Notes under the pieces: model-generated
Databases searched by the model: none
The model's input: the letters and a program-made list of their open reading frames with translations, nothing else
Told to the model about the DNA's origin: nothing
Translations under genes and position numbers: made by a program
Part shown: piece after piece, positions 51,101 through 61,727 of the stretch
Layout of the letters: the number at the start of each line of letters is the position of its first letter
How positions within the stretch are numbered: position 1 is the stretch's first letter
NCBI GenBank assembly: GCA_018697195.1
Contig: CM031879.1
Coordinates: 41,691,715 to 41,755,714 of the forward strand
Source of the DNA: Certhia americana
Lineage: Eukaryota > Chordata > Aves > Passeriformes > Certhiidae
Reading direction: 5' to 3'
DNA length: 64,000 nt

Positions 51101-53010
51101 GAGCTTTAAGGAAGCACAGTAAGCTGGTTGAACAGGCTGTGATATTGAGTGAGAAACAGGCACAGTGACACTGAGGACAGGACCAAGTGAGTGAAGAAAC
51201 CTTTCTTCTGCTCTCCGTCTGTTACTCAGTCCTCGATAATTTGTTAGCATGAGAGTAATTTCTAGAGAGGCTTTTCCAGAAAATGACTGTACTGTTTATT
51301 GTGTCTGCTTTCCATCTGAGTTAGGGTGAAGGTTCTCTAAAACCTTTAAAACTTGAACTTTACTAGAAACCTTATTATTCTAAACTGATCTCTTTATGGG
51401 AACTTGTCAGCTTGGATTAAATTTTCAGCAGGGAAAGTTTTTAGAGTTCAGATTGTCAAAGGTTCAGTAGTTTCAAGAGTTCAACTGCCAAAATACTCTG
51501 TATAGGGTACTCAGAGGAGATTTTGGAAGTTTTAGCTCAAGGGTGTCAGCCCTCCTCCAAAAATAGAATCTTTAACTTAAATTACGGGATACAGGCTAAT
51601 CGTTGTTGATGTGTTATCCTCCCCTTATTCTTCTCCACCAAAAAAAATAAACAGCAAAAGCCCAAAAAATCCAACCCAAAAATAATTATATGCCTTATTC
51701 TCTATTCATTTCAGTGCTAACACGTGGCTGGTTTTGCTTCTGGAATTCCATGGCCATTAAGGGAACATTTCTGCGCACATTTTATGTACAGAAAAAATGT
51801 TCTTGTTCCTTGCTCACTTCTCAAGTTGATGGCAAATATCATGTGAAGTTCCAAAAATCATCACAGCCTTCAACACTCAACATTTTCTCTCTTTCTGCTT
51901 TTCATCCAAGAGCTATCTTTTTATTAATATATTTCTTACTATCCTCCAGTAATAATATCTTAGTCCTTTCAAAAATAAAAAAAAAATTAATAAAATGAGA
52001 TGTTAAAAGTTTTCTTGACCTTAGAAACAGCCTGTCCTTTTATTTTTCCATTTAAATACTGTTCAAGAAATGATTTAACTTTGTTTCCTGGGAATATTAA
52101 TTTTTTCATTGTTGCATTTATATTTTCTGTGATTCTGTTTGGTTGAGTTGTTTGCTGTAGGGGGTTTTCAGACCATCTTTTTCAGAGTGGTTAAACAAAG
52201 TAATCAATGTTGTGAGTTACAATTTTGTCATGAAAAAGTTTTTCTCCAAAGGTTTATGTGTCCTTCACTAGACAGGAAACAGTCTAACAGCGAGATGCAA
52301 GCTTAACCAAACTTTAGTTAAAAGTTCCAGTAACTATTGTGGGAATTTATTCAGTAATTGGATCCCCTCAGCAAACTGTGCTGGCTACCATCTCTCCTGG
52401 ATTTCACTATGTGCTTTTTGAATCCCCTCCTGTAGTAATCTCAGGTATCCCAGCTGTCACCCATCAGCAAAGTTCAAGTTCATGATTCAGTTTATTTTAG
52501 ACCTCATTCTCCCTGCATCTTGAGTGCCACAGATCATGGAGAAGTGTCCTGGGCAGGGCAAAGGCTTGGCAGAGCAGAAGCATGTCTAGCCACCCCTGGA
52601 TCAGGGACAGGGGGAGCCTTCCCCAAAACACCACATAGGAAGAGATGCTGAATCTCTTCCCTGCAACTCCAACAGGCAAGGAGAGAGGCTGTCTGGGCTC
52701 TGAGGTGATGGCCTGTGTAAAGCACAGACCCTTGCAGCATATTTTCTTTTTTCTTAGTTTGAGTTTTGGTTTGGTTTTTTAGGGGTTTGTTTGGAGGTTT
52801 TTAACTACAACATAATTTATGTGGAACACTCTGGGACTTGATAGCACTCAGCCTGCAGGCTCATGCCTGAGAATGCACCTAAGCATAAATTATTGCACAA
52901 TAATTCAAGCCCTGTCTGGTCTTATTGCTTAATAAAATTAACTTTGTGATATGAACCAAAATGTCCTGAAATGAAATTGCACTTTTCCAAGAGTTCAACT
53001 AAAAGAAAAA
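48155..53010. other. AT-rich unique sequence, nothing recognised
   Basis: About 4.9 kb with no exon, RNA gene or clear repeat. ORF pairs at 49317-49673 (-) and 49363-49605 (+) are antisense shadows of each other. A slightly GC-richer patch at 52500-52740 carries two - strand ORFs without recognised homology. Confidence 0.55.
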
Positions 53011-53022
53011 TTACCTCAGCCA

Positions 53023-53067
<45 letters not shown>

Positions 53068-53080
53068 ATGGGTGAGGTAA
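53011..53080. repeat. Poly(A)42 flanked by an 8-bp inverted repeat
   Basis: Forty-two consecutive A (53024-53065) are the longest homopolymer in the window. TTACCTCA at 53011-53018 and its exact reverse complement TGAGGTAA at 53073-53080 flank it. A retrocopy would be expected to show a direct repeat, not an inverted one, and no cDNA-like body precedes the tract. It is therefore called as a homopolymer with a possibly chance inverted repeat. Confidence 0.85.
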
Positions 53081-55309
53081 ATATAACTCTCTTTCATCTC
53101 AAGACATTCTTTTTCCTTTCTTTTTAGAAGCCAGCAACTTAGTTGTTTTTGTTCTGCAAGAATGTGAGAAGCCTTTTAATACATACTCTGGTTTCATCAT
53201 TCAGAAGCAAAGAAAAACCAGAAAGTTGCATGTGTTCCTGGATTTTACCTTTAATGAAAAATACCTTTTCTACAGTATTTTGTAACAACAGCAGTAAAAG
53301 GAACAGTACAGTGTTTTGAATACCTAGGAAACAGGAACTTCTCAGCCACCCTCTTTTTAAAAAGTCCCCAAAATTAAAGTGGTGCAGGAGTTCCTCAGTG
53401 CTGACTTGGTGACAAACCAGGGGGTCTCTGCTCCTCTTAAATTAAAATGTGTACAGATACACACTAGCACATCAAGAAACTATAAGATCGTGCTGACAAG
53501 GAGTGTGAGGAAGACTGAAGAAGCAGAGCCACGCAATATCAGTTAGATTGACAGGAAGGCTTGAGAATTAAAGGCAGTAAAGCACTTGGGACAGGCAGCT
53601 TATCTGCTCTTTTATGTCTGCAGGAATGTGGAAAATTTGGCCTTTTACTGAAGAAGTCAGCCTCTCACAGGGTCCAAGGATACAGCCTTCTTCAACTCAA
53701 GAAATCATATTGGCTGCACAAAGGCATAGATCAAGAAAAGTTTCTCATATGTATAACTTTCAACTAAAGTTACAGGAATTCATTTCTTTATCACTTCAAT
53801 GGAAAAGATGTATTTAATTCCTAGGCTAAAGCTCCAAACCCATGTTTATAATTTTGGGTGTTTTTTATTTCTTGTCTGGAATGATCTTCTCTCTCTCCAG
53901 ACAAACAGTGATTACAGTGCTCATACCAATTCATGTCAAGACAGGAAGATTGTTTAAAACAATCTATGTCATGTTTAATACACTAAGCCTATGAGTGGTG
54001 CCATAGAGTTTATTTTGCAAATGCACAAAATCTGTTTGCAATAAAAAGTCTGAGTCTGAAAGCAGATATTTATTAAGGTAGCCCTAAGGAGCCACAACAT
54101 AGTAACTACTGAGAAACAAAACACAAAAAATAAATAGATGTCTAGAAGTGCTACTGAGTGAAATAAAAACAAAGCAAGGGTGTCCTTTTGTCAACCTCCT
54201 CTATGTGCTGGAATGAAAAAAGTGTATTTGAATCAGAATCAAAGACAGAGAAACTGCTGGGTCTGCTCCATACATGCCTTTGAACTGGCCTAAGCATGTC
54301 TCAGTCTAGCTGCTAGACATGTACATACTAGCTTGAACATTTCACAATTGTGAAAACTAAGAAGCCTTTAGTTTGTGTATTTAGTTTAGTTAAATGTAGC
54401 ACCATACATAACTTGTGAAAAAGGGTTTGGAAAAATCTTCATGTAGCTTTCAAAAGATAGAGAAACACTGACAGGTTCATCTTTCCAGTCAAGGGACCAG
54501 GAAAGAAAAACAACTTTCTTTTAGGTCCTACTTTTTAAATGGGATATTTTCAATGTAAACTCTACAAGACCTTTCTGTGGGCTTGCAACAATTCCCTAGC
54601 GACAAGAACTATATCCAGTAGGATGTCTTGGTCACCATTTTTGGGAGATGCCATGATACAACCATTAGTATCCACCCTCAGGTCTGGAGACAGAGAAGCA
54701 ACTGGGCAGCCAGTACAACTATGCAATAGCAAATAGAAATAATATGTTAATACAAAACAGAAATAAAGGCACAATTTCCACAGAGGAGAAAAGTCCAGTG
54801 TGAGTAGCTTGGAAAAAATCAAAAATCTTGAACAGAATGAAGAAAAGAATTAGGTCACTGAGTCTGAGCCAGGAAAAAATACACACAAGAGGAAATTAGA
54901 ACAGCAGAAGTATTTCATATTAGCTCATCCAAAGATTTAACGTGCATGGGCAGCATTATGTTCTGTCTTCTGGAAAGCTATTATGGGCAGGAAAGATTGT
55001 TAGGAATTTCTATGCCATCTCCACAATGTAACCAGTCCTACCCAACAAATTACATATGTGGCAGTATACATATGATATGAGATAGCCTTTAAGCCTGAAA
55101 GCTGAATGCTGAATTCGCCCTAATGAGAAACAGCACAAAGTCTGCTTGTTAACCCTTTTAATACTGTGCATTAAACACAACAATCAAGATTGAAAATGTC
55201 CAACATTGTTATTCTCCTCACTGCACATGTGGAAATTTAATTATGTTAATGTTTTACCACAATAAAATCACTGCCTCAGATGCTGGAAAGAAGCTGCTGT
55301 TGTTTCCAA

Positions 55310-55312
<3 letters not shown>
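53081..55312. other. AT-rich unique sequence, nothing recognised
   Basis: No exon, RNA gene or named repeat. Overlapping + strand ORFs at 53561-53817 are under 70 codons and unrecognised. Confidence 0.6.

Positions 55313-55343
<31 letters not shown>
55313..55343. repeat. Poly(T) tract (31 T)
   Basis: Uninterrupted T run ending in TTTGCAGAAGG, a few tens of bases before recognisable CR1 sequence begins. On the - strand it is poly(A). It could be an old tail of another retrosequence or a slippage tract near the CR1 5' truncation point; neither is demonstrated. Confidence 0.88.
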
Positions 55344-55345
<2 letters not shown>

Positions 55346-55374
55346 AGAAGGTAGATGCAGTATAGGAAATGATA

Positions 55375-56546
55375 AGTAACAGCTTGTAGAAGCCTTTCCC
55401 TGGCACATGAAGGGTAGTAAATGATTGGAAACAATCTGCACAGAATTACCAAAGGAAAATTGTGTTTGTTCAGCCTGATTGCCACTTGTGATGAAAGACT
55501 TGATAAGGGGAGAACAGTAAATTTACCTTGATTTCCACAGGGCTTTGGACACGTTCTTCCATGGTGTCCTCAGAGCTGAGGAGATGTGAGAAGATGGATG
55601 GACACGAGGTTGGTGGGAAGAACTTCTGGACTGTTGTGCTTGAAGGGTTGTACTCCATGGTGCAAAGTGCAGCTGGGGGCCAATTATGAGTGTGTTCTAT
55701 GATCCAGTTCTGGGGTAGTACATCTAGCAGCAACCTGAGTGATGTAAAGAAAGGCACCCTTAGCAACCTCATGGATGACACCAAAGTAGAGGAAGATGCT
55801 AACACGCTGGAAGGCAGAGTCATCACTCAAAAGGAACCAAATTTTGGAGAAATGAACCAGGCAGAAAGTCATCACACTGAACAAAGGCAAACACAAAGTC
55901 CACCTGAGATGGATTAACCTCATGCATCAACAGAGGTTGGACCTGTCTGGTTAGATAGCAGCTCTGCAGAAAATATTCTGGAGGATCACAGTGGACAAGT
56001 TGAACATGAATGAGTGGATTATTATTGCAGCAGGGATAAGCAAAAAGTAAAAGGCAGTGTTTACTTTCTTTTACTTATCACTCATGAGCTCATATCTGGA
56101 ATATTCTGTATGGTTGGGACCCTTTCGTGCAAGGCAAACCAGAGAGAGTTCTCTGGAGGGCCAAAGAGGGAATAATGCTCTATGGCTCTAAAGCATAGAA
56201 GAGAGAAACTAAAGGAACTGGAATTATTTAGCTGGAGAAAAAAGGCATGAAGAGGACTGTCCACTGCCTAAAGGGGATCATAAAGAGCAATTCTCAGAAG
56301 TCCACAATACAGAACAAAATGCAGGGAATGATCACACACTTCAGAAAGGGACATTTCAATTAGGGTAGTGGAGCACTGGATGAGTGTCTCTGAGAATCAT
56401 GGGTTCTCCTTTCTTTGAAATCCAAAGTACCCACCTCTACAAGGCCCTGAGCAAACTGACCTGACTTAGGGAGTTGGCCCTGTCCTGACTGGGGAGATGG
56501 ACTAGGGGATTACCTTCTGACTTAAATTTTTCTGTGGTTCCATGAT
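55375..56546 (+). mobile_element. CR1 LINE, 5'-truncated copy (about 1.17 kb)
   Basis: This is the longest mobile element in the window. Left to right it follows the known CR1 order: an ORF2 reverse-transcriptase part (CTGGCACATGAAGG, then ATTACCAAAGG, then CTTGATAAGGGGAGA), the RT palm region, the CCTCATGCATCA and CAGCTCTGCAGA words of the late ORF2, CTCATATCTGGAATA, GAGAGTTCTCTGGAGGGC, and TTATTTAGCTGGAGAA. It ends with the 3' UTR words GGACTAGGGGATTACCTTCTGA and a terminal TTCTGTGGTTCCATGAT octamer tail at 56546. It is heavily diverged, with stops, indels and frameshifts, so it is inactive. The 5' boundary is approximate. CR1 moves by target-primed reverse transcription and leaves 5'-truncated copies like this. 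Confidence 0.95.
55440..55917 (+). pseudogene. Broken CR1 ORF2 reverse-transcriptase segment
   Basis: Inside the CR1 copy, the reverse-transcriptase domain of ORF2 can still be traced. In the frame starting at 55524 the codons read YLDFHRALDT, corresponding to the RT palm block with the first catalytic Asp (family form close to YLDFSKAFDT). Downstream, in the frame starting at 55690, LSNLMDDTK matches the family LSKFADDTK catalytic block, with both Asp kept (55772-55777). The two blocks lie in different frames, so at least one frameshift separates them, and stop codons interrupt upstream sequence. Full CR1 ORF2 is about 900-1000 residues with an N-terminal endonuclease; only the later RT part is present, and the endonuclease is missing. 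It is a molecular fossil and no product is expected. Confidence 0.85.
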
Positions 56547-59153
56547 ACAAAACACTATGTACCTAAAATGCCTAAGGCCTGTATCACAGACTCAGCTTCA
56601 CTACCCTGGTGTATGGTTTATGTCCCAGCAGAAAACCTCTTCTCACTACTGGTATCTTGAGATTATGGGAATGCCCATGCTTTTGGAAAAAGCAACACCT
56701 ATGGAGTGCTTGTAGCACTTCAAAGGCACTTTGAATTCACAAATCTTATCTTGCAGGAAATATTCTAACCCCTGAGCAACTCACCTCAGTTCAAAAGAGA
56801 GTTGCTCTGCAATTCATTTTCTGAAGCCTCTGTTGAAATAAACCAACATACAAGAAAAAATGTACAGGCAATTGAATTGTACAGGCAAGAGAACAAGCAA
56901 ATAGGGACTGACTCTATAGTCAATTGATTAAGGCACTGAAGTAAGTGAAAAAAGAACAGGTCACAACTAGAAAAGGGTAAGATGAGAAGGTCTCTGCTCC
57001 CCTGCACATTCACATGTTTTATATGTGAGAATCATCAAATTATCCAGGGAGAACAGAAACACCTAAGTCTTCTCTTCCAGCTGAGATAATTTTTGCATCT
57101 GCTCACCAGTCAATACTAAGGGAGAGAAATAGAAAATGAGAACTTACACTGAAGAGGCAGGAGAGTTGAATTCTTTCCCTTTTTCAGACATAGGCTATCG
57201 ATGTTATACAAGGTCTGTCCCTCAAATCAATATTTCACTGGCAGTGAGCTGTAACAGGAGTCCTTTGCTTGACATTCTGAGATCTAATACAGAGAGCACT
57301 GGTCCATTTCCAAGTGTAACTGGAGCCAGTGTGAACTGTGTTGTGAATACAGGCTACAGCTATTTAGTGCTTGAGGACCACTCACTGACCAACTGCATGG
57401 AGTGCATCTGTCCATTCTCAGCTTCCAAAAGAGCATGGGCTTCACAGTTTCTGCTGGGACTAGTTCCTGGCCTAGTTTGACTCCTGAGATCAGGAATTGC
57501 CAGAGGAATTGGTATTAGCCGAAACTATGACAGGAACTGTTTTAAGAATTCAAAACATGGTTTGAGTGATTACCAGAGCATAAGGCTTATGGCTACACAT
57601 GGAACAATAAGAAAAAGTAAAATATTGAATAAAGGTTGTGACACAAATACTGTCCTCCTCAGTTAGAAAACACATGCCTTTCCTCTGTTACCCTTCCAAG
57701 TTAGGCCTTCAAATCTTCCCTTTCCTTTCTGTTCTGAGCTGTTTAGTAGGTGTGTGAGATGAGATCTCTGTGTGTTACTGATCAAAATCTGTAAGATTCC
57801 ACATTAATCCTCCTGCCTGTCTTTATCTGTTGCAGCATTGTAAACTTCTATTCCAAACTCTTTGTGTAAGGACTCACTGCATCTCATGTTTTATAGCATG
57901 AAATCCAGTCAGGACCCAACCCAGACTAGAACTGCTTTATAAGGAAGATTGTCAAAAGTGATAACATTTTTGAACAACTGTGTGTGTTTTTAAGATAGAT
58001 GTCTTGCTTTATCCCATTCTTTAATATACACTTGGTTTTGATTCTCAGTTCATGAAATCTCTTATATACTGCTAATGCTGATTTACATCATCAAATGGGA
58101 AAAAAATCTTGCAGTTCCCTAGTTCAGGGGATCCAGGACTAGATAGTGATTGAAGTATCTCTGAGATGTCCCTAATTTGTAACATTTTAGTAACAATTCC
58201 TATGAAGCAAAAGCAGACACCCAGAAACACCAGCTTCTCAGCATCAGACTAACAGATCTCAAGCCTTTATGCTGCTTCCTGGTTTTCCCAGAATATATTC
58301 TTCTTGGAGCTGGTACAGGCCCTGATATAAGGTACTACTTCATACCTGTATTATGGCTCCTTTGTGCTAACCTGCGTGAGAAAACTGATAAGGCACACAT
58401 ACGTTGAATAAAGAATAAATTTATTTCTCTGTAAAAGCCATATTTGACTGTAACTGTAGACCTGTCAAAACTCAGACACTGAGCATCTGTGCTTCAGCTT
58501 CACACTTTCACATACCAACTAGGAGGCCTGAGACCCAGCACACATGTCCCCTGTGCCTCATGCACCACAGTGGAAGCACATTCTTCCCTTAGTCAGAAAT
58601 GCCCCATTCTGAAAGAAGAATCTTGCATGTGGATGGCATAATGGAAAACCCTTTTTTCATTAAAAAATACAACATTTTTGGCAAAAGGAACTTTCAAAAA
58701 AAAGGTTTGGGAAAAAAATCTCAATCATCCAAACTGTCAGCTGCTGTGAAATCAACAGAGGTGTGAGCCAAGTATCTGGGGAGCCATCACTTCAGAGGTC
58801 AGGAATGTGTCAGCCTCAGAAGTTGGGCATATCAGGGAGCCTTGAGAAGTAGAAGCCCAGGCAGCTCAGGAGACCTAGCTGGCAGAGAGCATTGGCTTCT
58901 TTATTGCCAACATTTTTTTCAGTTAAAAATACCTTTCATCATGTTTTTGACACAATCTAATCCTCATAAACCCACCAGAAACACGACTAAGTCACCGTAA
59001 CTGTGCCAGTTGTGAACATCAGTTGGAATATGGTGGGAGAGAAGAAGGCTGGGGGAGCTGCTGTGTCTCAAGGAAAGCAAAATACTGCCCAATAAGTCTA
59101 AAGTGTTCCTTTCTATTTGCAGTATTGAAGAGAAATCACTTCTCAGTAGCAGA
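56547..59153. other. AT-rich unique sequence, nothing recognised
   Basis: No exon, RNA gene or further repeat. The + strand ORF at 57136-57480 (114 codons) has no recognisable family and no supported splice structure. Confidence 0.58.
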
Positions 59154-59169
59154 TTTTTTTTTTTTTTTT
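59154..59169. repeat. Poly(T) tract (16 T)
   Basis: Uninterrupted T run followed by CCCAGGGAC. It ends in a polypyrimidine-CCCAG arrangement that resembles a splice acceptor, but no exon follows convincingly. Confidence 0.8.
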
Positions 59170-61404
59170 CCCAGGGACTAAAAGGACCACAGTAGAACAA
59201 AGTAGGATGACCTACCTTGTTCCATTTGGCAGCCCAGGCTAGGTACAACTGCACTGATATGGGAGATGGCCTCACTGCAGCTTAGGGCATTCACAGCTCA
59301 GGGCAGAGGTGAGTGAGGGGGTACATAACAGCTGAGCATTTATAACTCTGTTCCAATTAATGAGCTTGTGGGTTTTTATGTCCAAGTTTCCTTCACAGAA
59401 GTTCCCTTGCGCTGCATGTTGACTCAAAGCTGCTACAAGGTCAAAGCACTCTGTAATCCTATGAACAGTGAGTGCCTGGTAAGTCTGACTGCAGGAGGAT
59501 ACTTTTTTCTCAGACTGGACAGAAGCAAAAACAGTTTTGTTGGAATCTAAGAGTCCAAAATTCAATGCTACTGTAAACTGGCAAGAAGACAGATTGTTCA
59601 TGGCATTGTTTCAATGGGATAGAACACAGATTTGCCATGTATGACCACAACTTGAGCAAGTAAGTCTTTTAAGGTTTGACCTCACATTCCTTCCTTCTGT
59701 TTTGCTCTTCATCCTGCTTTCTCCTTTCTCCCTGGCCCCTGATTCTCTCTAGACATCATCTTGTACCCCAAGAATCGTTCTTTATCTCCATCACAGTCTC
59801 AGTTCTTTCTACGGTTGCAGCATCTATGAATTCACATTATCCCCCATTTTAAGCCAAGGGAAAGCCTGAAGCTCAAAAATCAATAGGGAAGTGCAAGAAA
59901 AGTAGCACAATCCAGACCTAGCCACAGGCAGCTCCTTTTATCTTCCTGAGATGAAATGTTATTTCTGTAGAGAGTGTCTTTTCATTTGGAATCCATCTTT
60001 TCAATGATGAAATAACACTTCTAAAAGCACTGCATCAGAGAGGATGGTTCTTTGGGGATACAGTAATAATAAGCAGCAAGTGACAGAGGATAATCTCAGC
60101 AAGCATTTAGTAAGGTAGGAAGCACAATACCTATTCAGCCTTTGATTGAGAAGAAAACTTCAAACTGGGATTAAGCCGAATCTCTAGCATCCATGACATG
60201 TCTAAAAAAGGCAACCAGCTGCTGGGCCATAAAAGAGCTACCATCAGAAACTGAGAGACTCCAAAAGGCTCTGCACTTTTTTCCTCCAGAAATATTAATC
60301 TTGGACAAAATATTAGTATGCAGTTAATTGTAGTTATTTTCCTCAGAGTCAGTAGCTTTCCATTTCCATGTCCAAAACAAGAAGATATCTATTGTTTGAA
60401 TCAATGAAATCTCTCTCTTGGCCTTTCATATTTCTGAAAGATCCCATCACAATAGTGAGATCCACAGGCTCAAATTCTTTGCATTCAAGTGGCTTTTCCC
60501 CAAAGTGTGTATAATCCCTCAGTTTTCATTAACATGATGAGCCATAATAAGAACCTAAAATTTTGGAAAACCAAAATTCCACTATTCCCCCTTCTTAAAT
60601 AAATAAGAGGAGCACAGCTAAAAAAAAAAGGATTTTTGAAATGTTTTACTGTAAATAATGATTTCTGCCATCAGCTGCCATCAAGCATTATGCTTCATTT
60701 TCAGAGTCGCAGCACACCTGGGTTACTTATGTTTCATTTCGATTTCCTTGCAATTCATGGAAAATAATATGTCTTATGTTCTGCAAAACAGTAGCATTTA
60801 TGTAAGGAACCCAAAAGTATCTAATCATCATAATACTTTCTTTTATATTTCCTCACTATAAGGGACAGACAGGCACAGAAGATATTTAGCTTTTAAAAGA
60901 ACACTTGGCATTCAAAATTTGAAGTGCTTCTACTATTTCAGCTAAGATGATTAATAGGAAATAGTTGTCTGGCATATTGCATTTAAAACTGTGCTATGGA
61001 ACACATCCTCAATTACTGTGATACAAACAGTAGACAAAGAATATACCATTAAGTACATTTCAATCAGGGAAAGAGCTGGTAAAATTTAATACAGGTAGTC
61101 ATGTAAAGTTCAGATAAAACTTGCATCATGGGGGCATGCTGTGGGGCTGTGCTGTACATTATTATGTTAGAGAGGCCTTCAGCTTCAAATACAAAGCAAA
61201 TGGGGTAGATTTAAATGAGACACTGAAGGGAATTAGCTGCAGAACATTAATGCCAGGCGAGCCCATTCTAAACACAATATGCCCCAAACGTCTTGTCTGA
61301 AAAACAATAAAGCTGGGAGTAGATATTCATTGATGTTAAATTACATGGTTGCATGTGTGATCTCTGCTCTCAGCCATCACACACAGCCATGCATACACTC
61401 ACAT
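59170..61404. other. AT-rich unique sequence, nothing recognised
   Basis: Opposing ORFs at 59272-59601 (-) and 59368-59550 (+) overlap and are not called. No repeat family is recognised. Confidence 0.58.
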
Positions 61405-61417
61405 ACACACACACACA
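61405..61417. repeat. Short (AC)n repeat
   Basis: Six AC units in a CA-rich context (61378-61417). A minor simple repeat. Confidence 0.75.
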
Positions 61418-61681
61418 GGGAGCCAAGTAGTTCAAATGCATATGTAAAAACATGCCACTCACTTTTCCCTCATCACACATTAAATAGGTCAGAATAACGA
61501 AAGCACACACATGAGAGAGCACATGAACAGCTGTGCATGCCGGATATCAAACGAGAATAGGAGTGTGGAGGTAAAGCACTAGTCTGCACTACCATAAAAC
61601 CAAATGAAAAGACAAAGAAATTACACTTAGGATATCACAATTTATCATTTGATATTCCAGTCCCATAAAGTCATTCATGTA

Positions 61682-61687
<6 letters not shown>
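61418..61687. other. Unique sequence between two dinucleotide repeats
   Basis: Nothing recognised apart from the repeats at either end. Confidence 0.6.

Positions 61688-61724
<37 letters not shown>
61688..61724. repeat. (TG)18 dinucleotide microsatellite
   Basis: About eighteen TG units preceded by ATGTATA and followed by ATGGTTAG. It is the longest perfect GT array in the window and is likely polymorphic in length. Confidence 0.95.

Positions 61725-61727
<3 letters not shown>

Noticed and set aside
52124..52142. TTCTGTGATTCTGTTT as a CR1 tail
   Set aside because: A single matching word with no upstream CR1 3' UTR sequence.
55690..55917. 75-codon ORF as a new gene
   Set aside because: It is a surviving fragment of the CR1 reverse-transcriptase frame, shown by the LSNLMDDTK block.
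58128..58170. GGACTAGATAGTGATTGAAG as a CR1 3' UTR remnant
   Set aside because: It resembles the GGACTAGATGATC word, but no octamer tail or other CR1 words follow.
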